NCBI RefSeq assembly: GCF_009932435.1
Contig: NZ_BJOU01000016.1
Coordinates: 1 to 6,306, forward strand
Direction of reading: 5' to 3'
Origin: Gordonia crocea
GTDB taxonomy: Bacteria > Actinomycetota > Actinomycetes > Mycobacteriales > Mycobacteriaceae
Length of the DNA stretch: 6,306 nt
The notes beneath the pieces were generated by a model that was not told the origin of the DNA, ran no database searches, and worked only from the letters and a program-made list of their open reading frames with translations. Position 1 is the stretch's first letter, and the number at the start of each line of letters is the position of its first letter. The translations under genes were made by a program, and so were the position numbers. This document shows, one piece after another, positions 6,036-6,306 of this stretch.

Positions 6036-6060
6036 AACAAAGCGTTCCATTTGTTCCAAT
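6031..6060. promoter_or_regulatory. Inverted-repeat operator, copy 2 (upstream of the P450)
   Basis: TTTGAAACAA (6031-6040) and TTGTTCCAAT (6051-6060) are inverted arms around a 10-nt spacer. They match the arms of the 3070-3099 site at 18 of 20 positions while the spacers are largely unrelated, as expected of a protein-binding site rather than copied DNA. Two deviations weaken the symmetry: A for G at 6035, which forms the menC TGA stop, and T for A at 6060. The spacer also holds GTTCCA (6044-6049), a direct repeat of the right arm's GTTCCA (6053-6058). Confidence 0.72.
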
Positions 6061-6072
6061 AGCGGGTACAGT
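6045..6072 (+). promoter_or_regulatory. Predicted promoter of the P450 gene
   Basis: TACAGT (6067-6072) is a reasonable -10 box, 6 nt after the end of the operator. A weak -35 candidate, TTCCAT (6045-6050), lies 16 nt upstream of it in the operator spacer. This mirrors the DUF2236 promoter, whose -10 box begins 7 nt after its operator and whose -35 box is also in the spacer. Transcription would start near 6079, giving a leader of about 64 nt. Confidence 0.45.
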
Positions 6073-6099
6073 GAGAGATAGGCCACAGCCGGTCTGTCG

Positions 6100-6120
6100 C
6101 GCGCCCGGACTCCGGGTGCG
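6100..6120 (+). other. Strong GC hairpin in the P450 leader
   Basis: CGCGCCCGG (6100-6108) pairs with CCGGGTGCG (6112-6120) as a 9-bp stem, with one G-U pair, and a 3-nt loop ACT. It lies between the predicted P450 promoter and the ribosome binding site. It may be a terminator for the menC transcript without a T-run, or a leader structure that affects P450 expression. Confidence 0.5.
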
Positions 6121-6142
6121 TCAATCGAACGGAGATCCGCTC

Positions 6143-6306
6143 ATGACTACGGTATTCGCCCAGGCCCCCGCGGGGAGCGACCTGCGAGACATCCCCGGCA
6201 ACCCGCGCAACGGTGTGCTGGAGATCCTGCGGATGCGCCACGACCCGTTCACCTTCGCCGAGACCCGGCGCGAGGAGTTCGGCGACGTCTCGGCGATGAG
6301 CGCCTT
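6143..6306 (+). CDS. Cytochrome P450, N-terminal part (cut by window end)
   Basis: The first 54 codons are visible and the frame stays open to the window edge. The sequence shows the usual start of a soluble bacterial P450: a short polar leader, IPGNPRNG (17-24, the proline-rich IPGP-type segment), then a helix with RHDPFTFAETRREEFGDVSAMSA (32-54) matching the family pattern dP..f......yGdv. The haem-binding cysteine loop and the I-helix lie outside. P450s are haem monooxygenases needing ferredoxin and reductase partners, none of which is in view. The ATG at 6143 is supported by GGAG at 6131-6134, 8 nt upstream. Expression is probably controlled by the operator at 6031-6060, shared with the DUF2236 gene. 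The P450 subfamily and substrate cannot be told from this fragment. Confidence 0.8.
   Translation, partial: MTTVFAQAPAGSDLRDIPGNPRNGVLEILRMRHDPFTFAETRREEFGDVSAMSA

Overview
The window is GC-rich and reads as a mycolic-acid actinobacterium (order Mycobacteriales). Evidence is the C-terminal tail of an antigen 85-type mycolyltransferase/esterase, a MenC that closely follows the mycobacterial pattern, GTG starts, and promoter -10 boxes sitting directly before start codons as in leaderless mRNAs. A Gordonia- or Rhodococcus-like genus is my guess only; nothing here fixes the genus.

Layout. 1-84 (+): tail of the Ag85-type gene. 148-2100 (+): a large von Willebrand factor A (VWA) lipoprotein with an apparently duplicated C-terminal architecture. 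2120-3049 (-): a DUF2236/MpaB-family haem oxygenase-like protein, convergent with the VWA gene. 3050-3142: a short AT-richer divergent promoter region. 3143-4285 and 4315-5076 (+): two related polytopic membrane proteins of unknown function. 5073-6035 (+): menC (o-succinylbenzoate synthase, menaquinone pathway), overlapping the second membrane gene by 4 bp. 6143-6306 (+): the start of a cytochrome P450, cut by the window edge. I see no RNA genes, insertion sequences, CRISPR arrays or gene-free stretches over 300 bases.

The most notable signal is a pair of near-identical 30-bp inverted repeats, TTTGgAACAA-N10-TTGTTCCAAa at 3070-3099 and TTTGaAACAA-N10-TTGTTCCAAt at 6031-6060. The arms agree at 18 of 20 positions while the spacers differ. 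Each sits the same way over the predicted promoter of an oxidative-enzyme gene: the DUF2236 protein on the minus strand and the P450 on the plus strand. This points to one unseen dimeric regulator controlling both genes, a small regulon whose two members are about 3 kb apart and oppositely oriented, with the membrane-protein/menC block between them. The second site also contains the menC stop codon.

Other points: three genes (DUF2236 and both membrane proteins) have a TANNNT box exactly 7 nt before the ATG and no convincing ribosome binding site, so they are probably leaderless. The 380-residue membrane protein looks like an internal duplication of a six-helix unit, and the 253-residue neighbour is one copy of it. 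A strong GC hairpin lies in the P450 leader.
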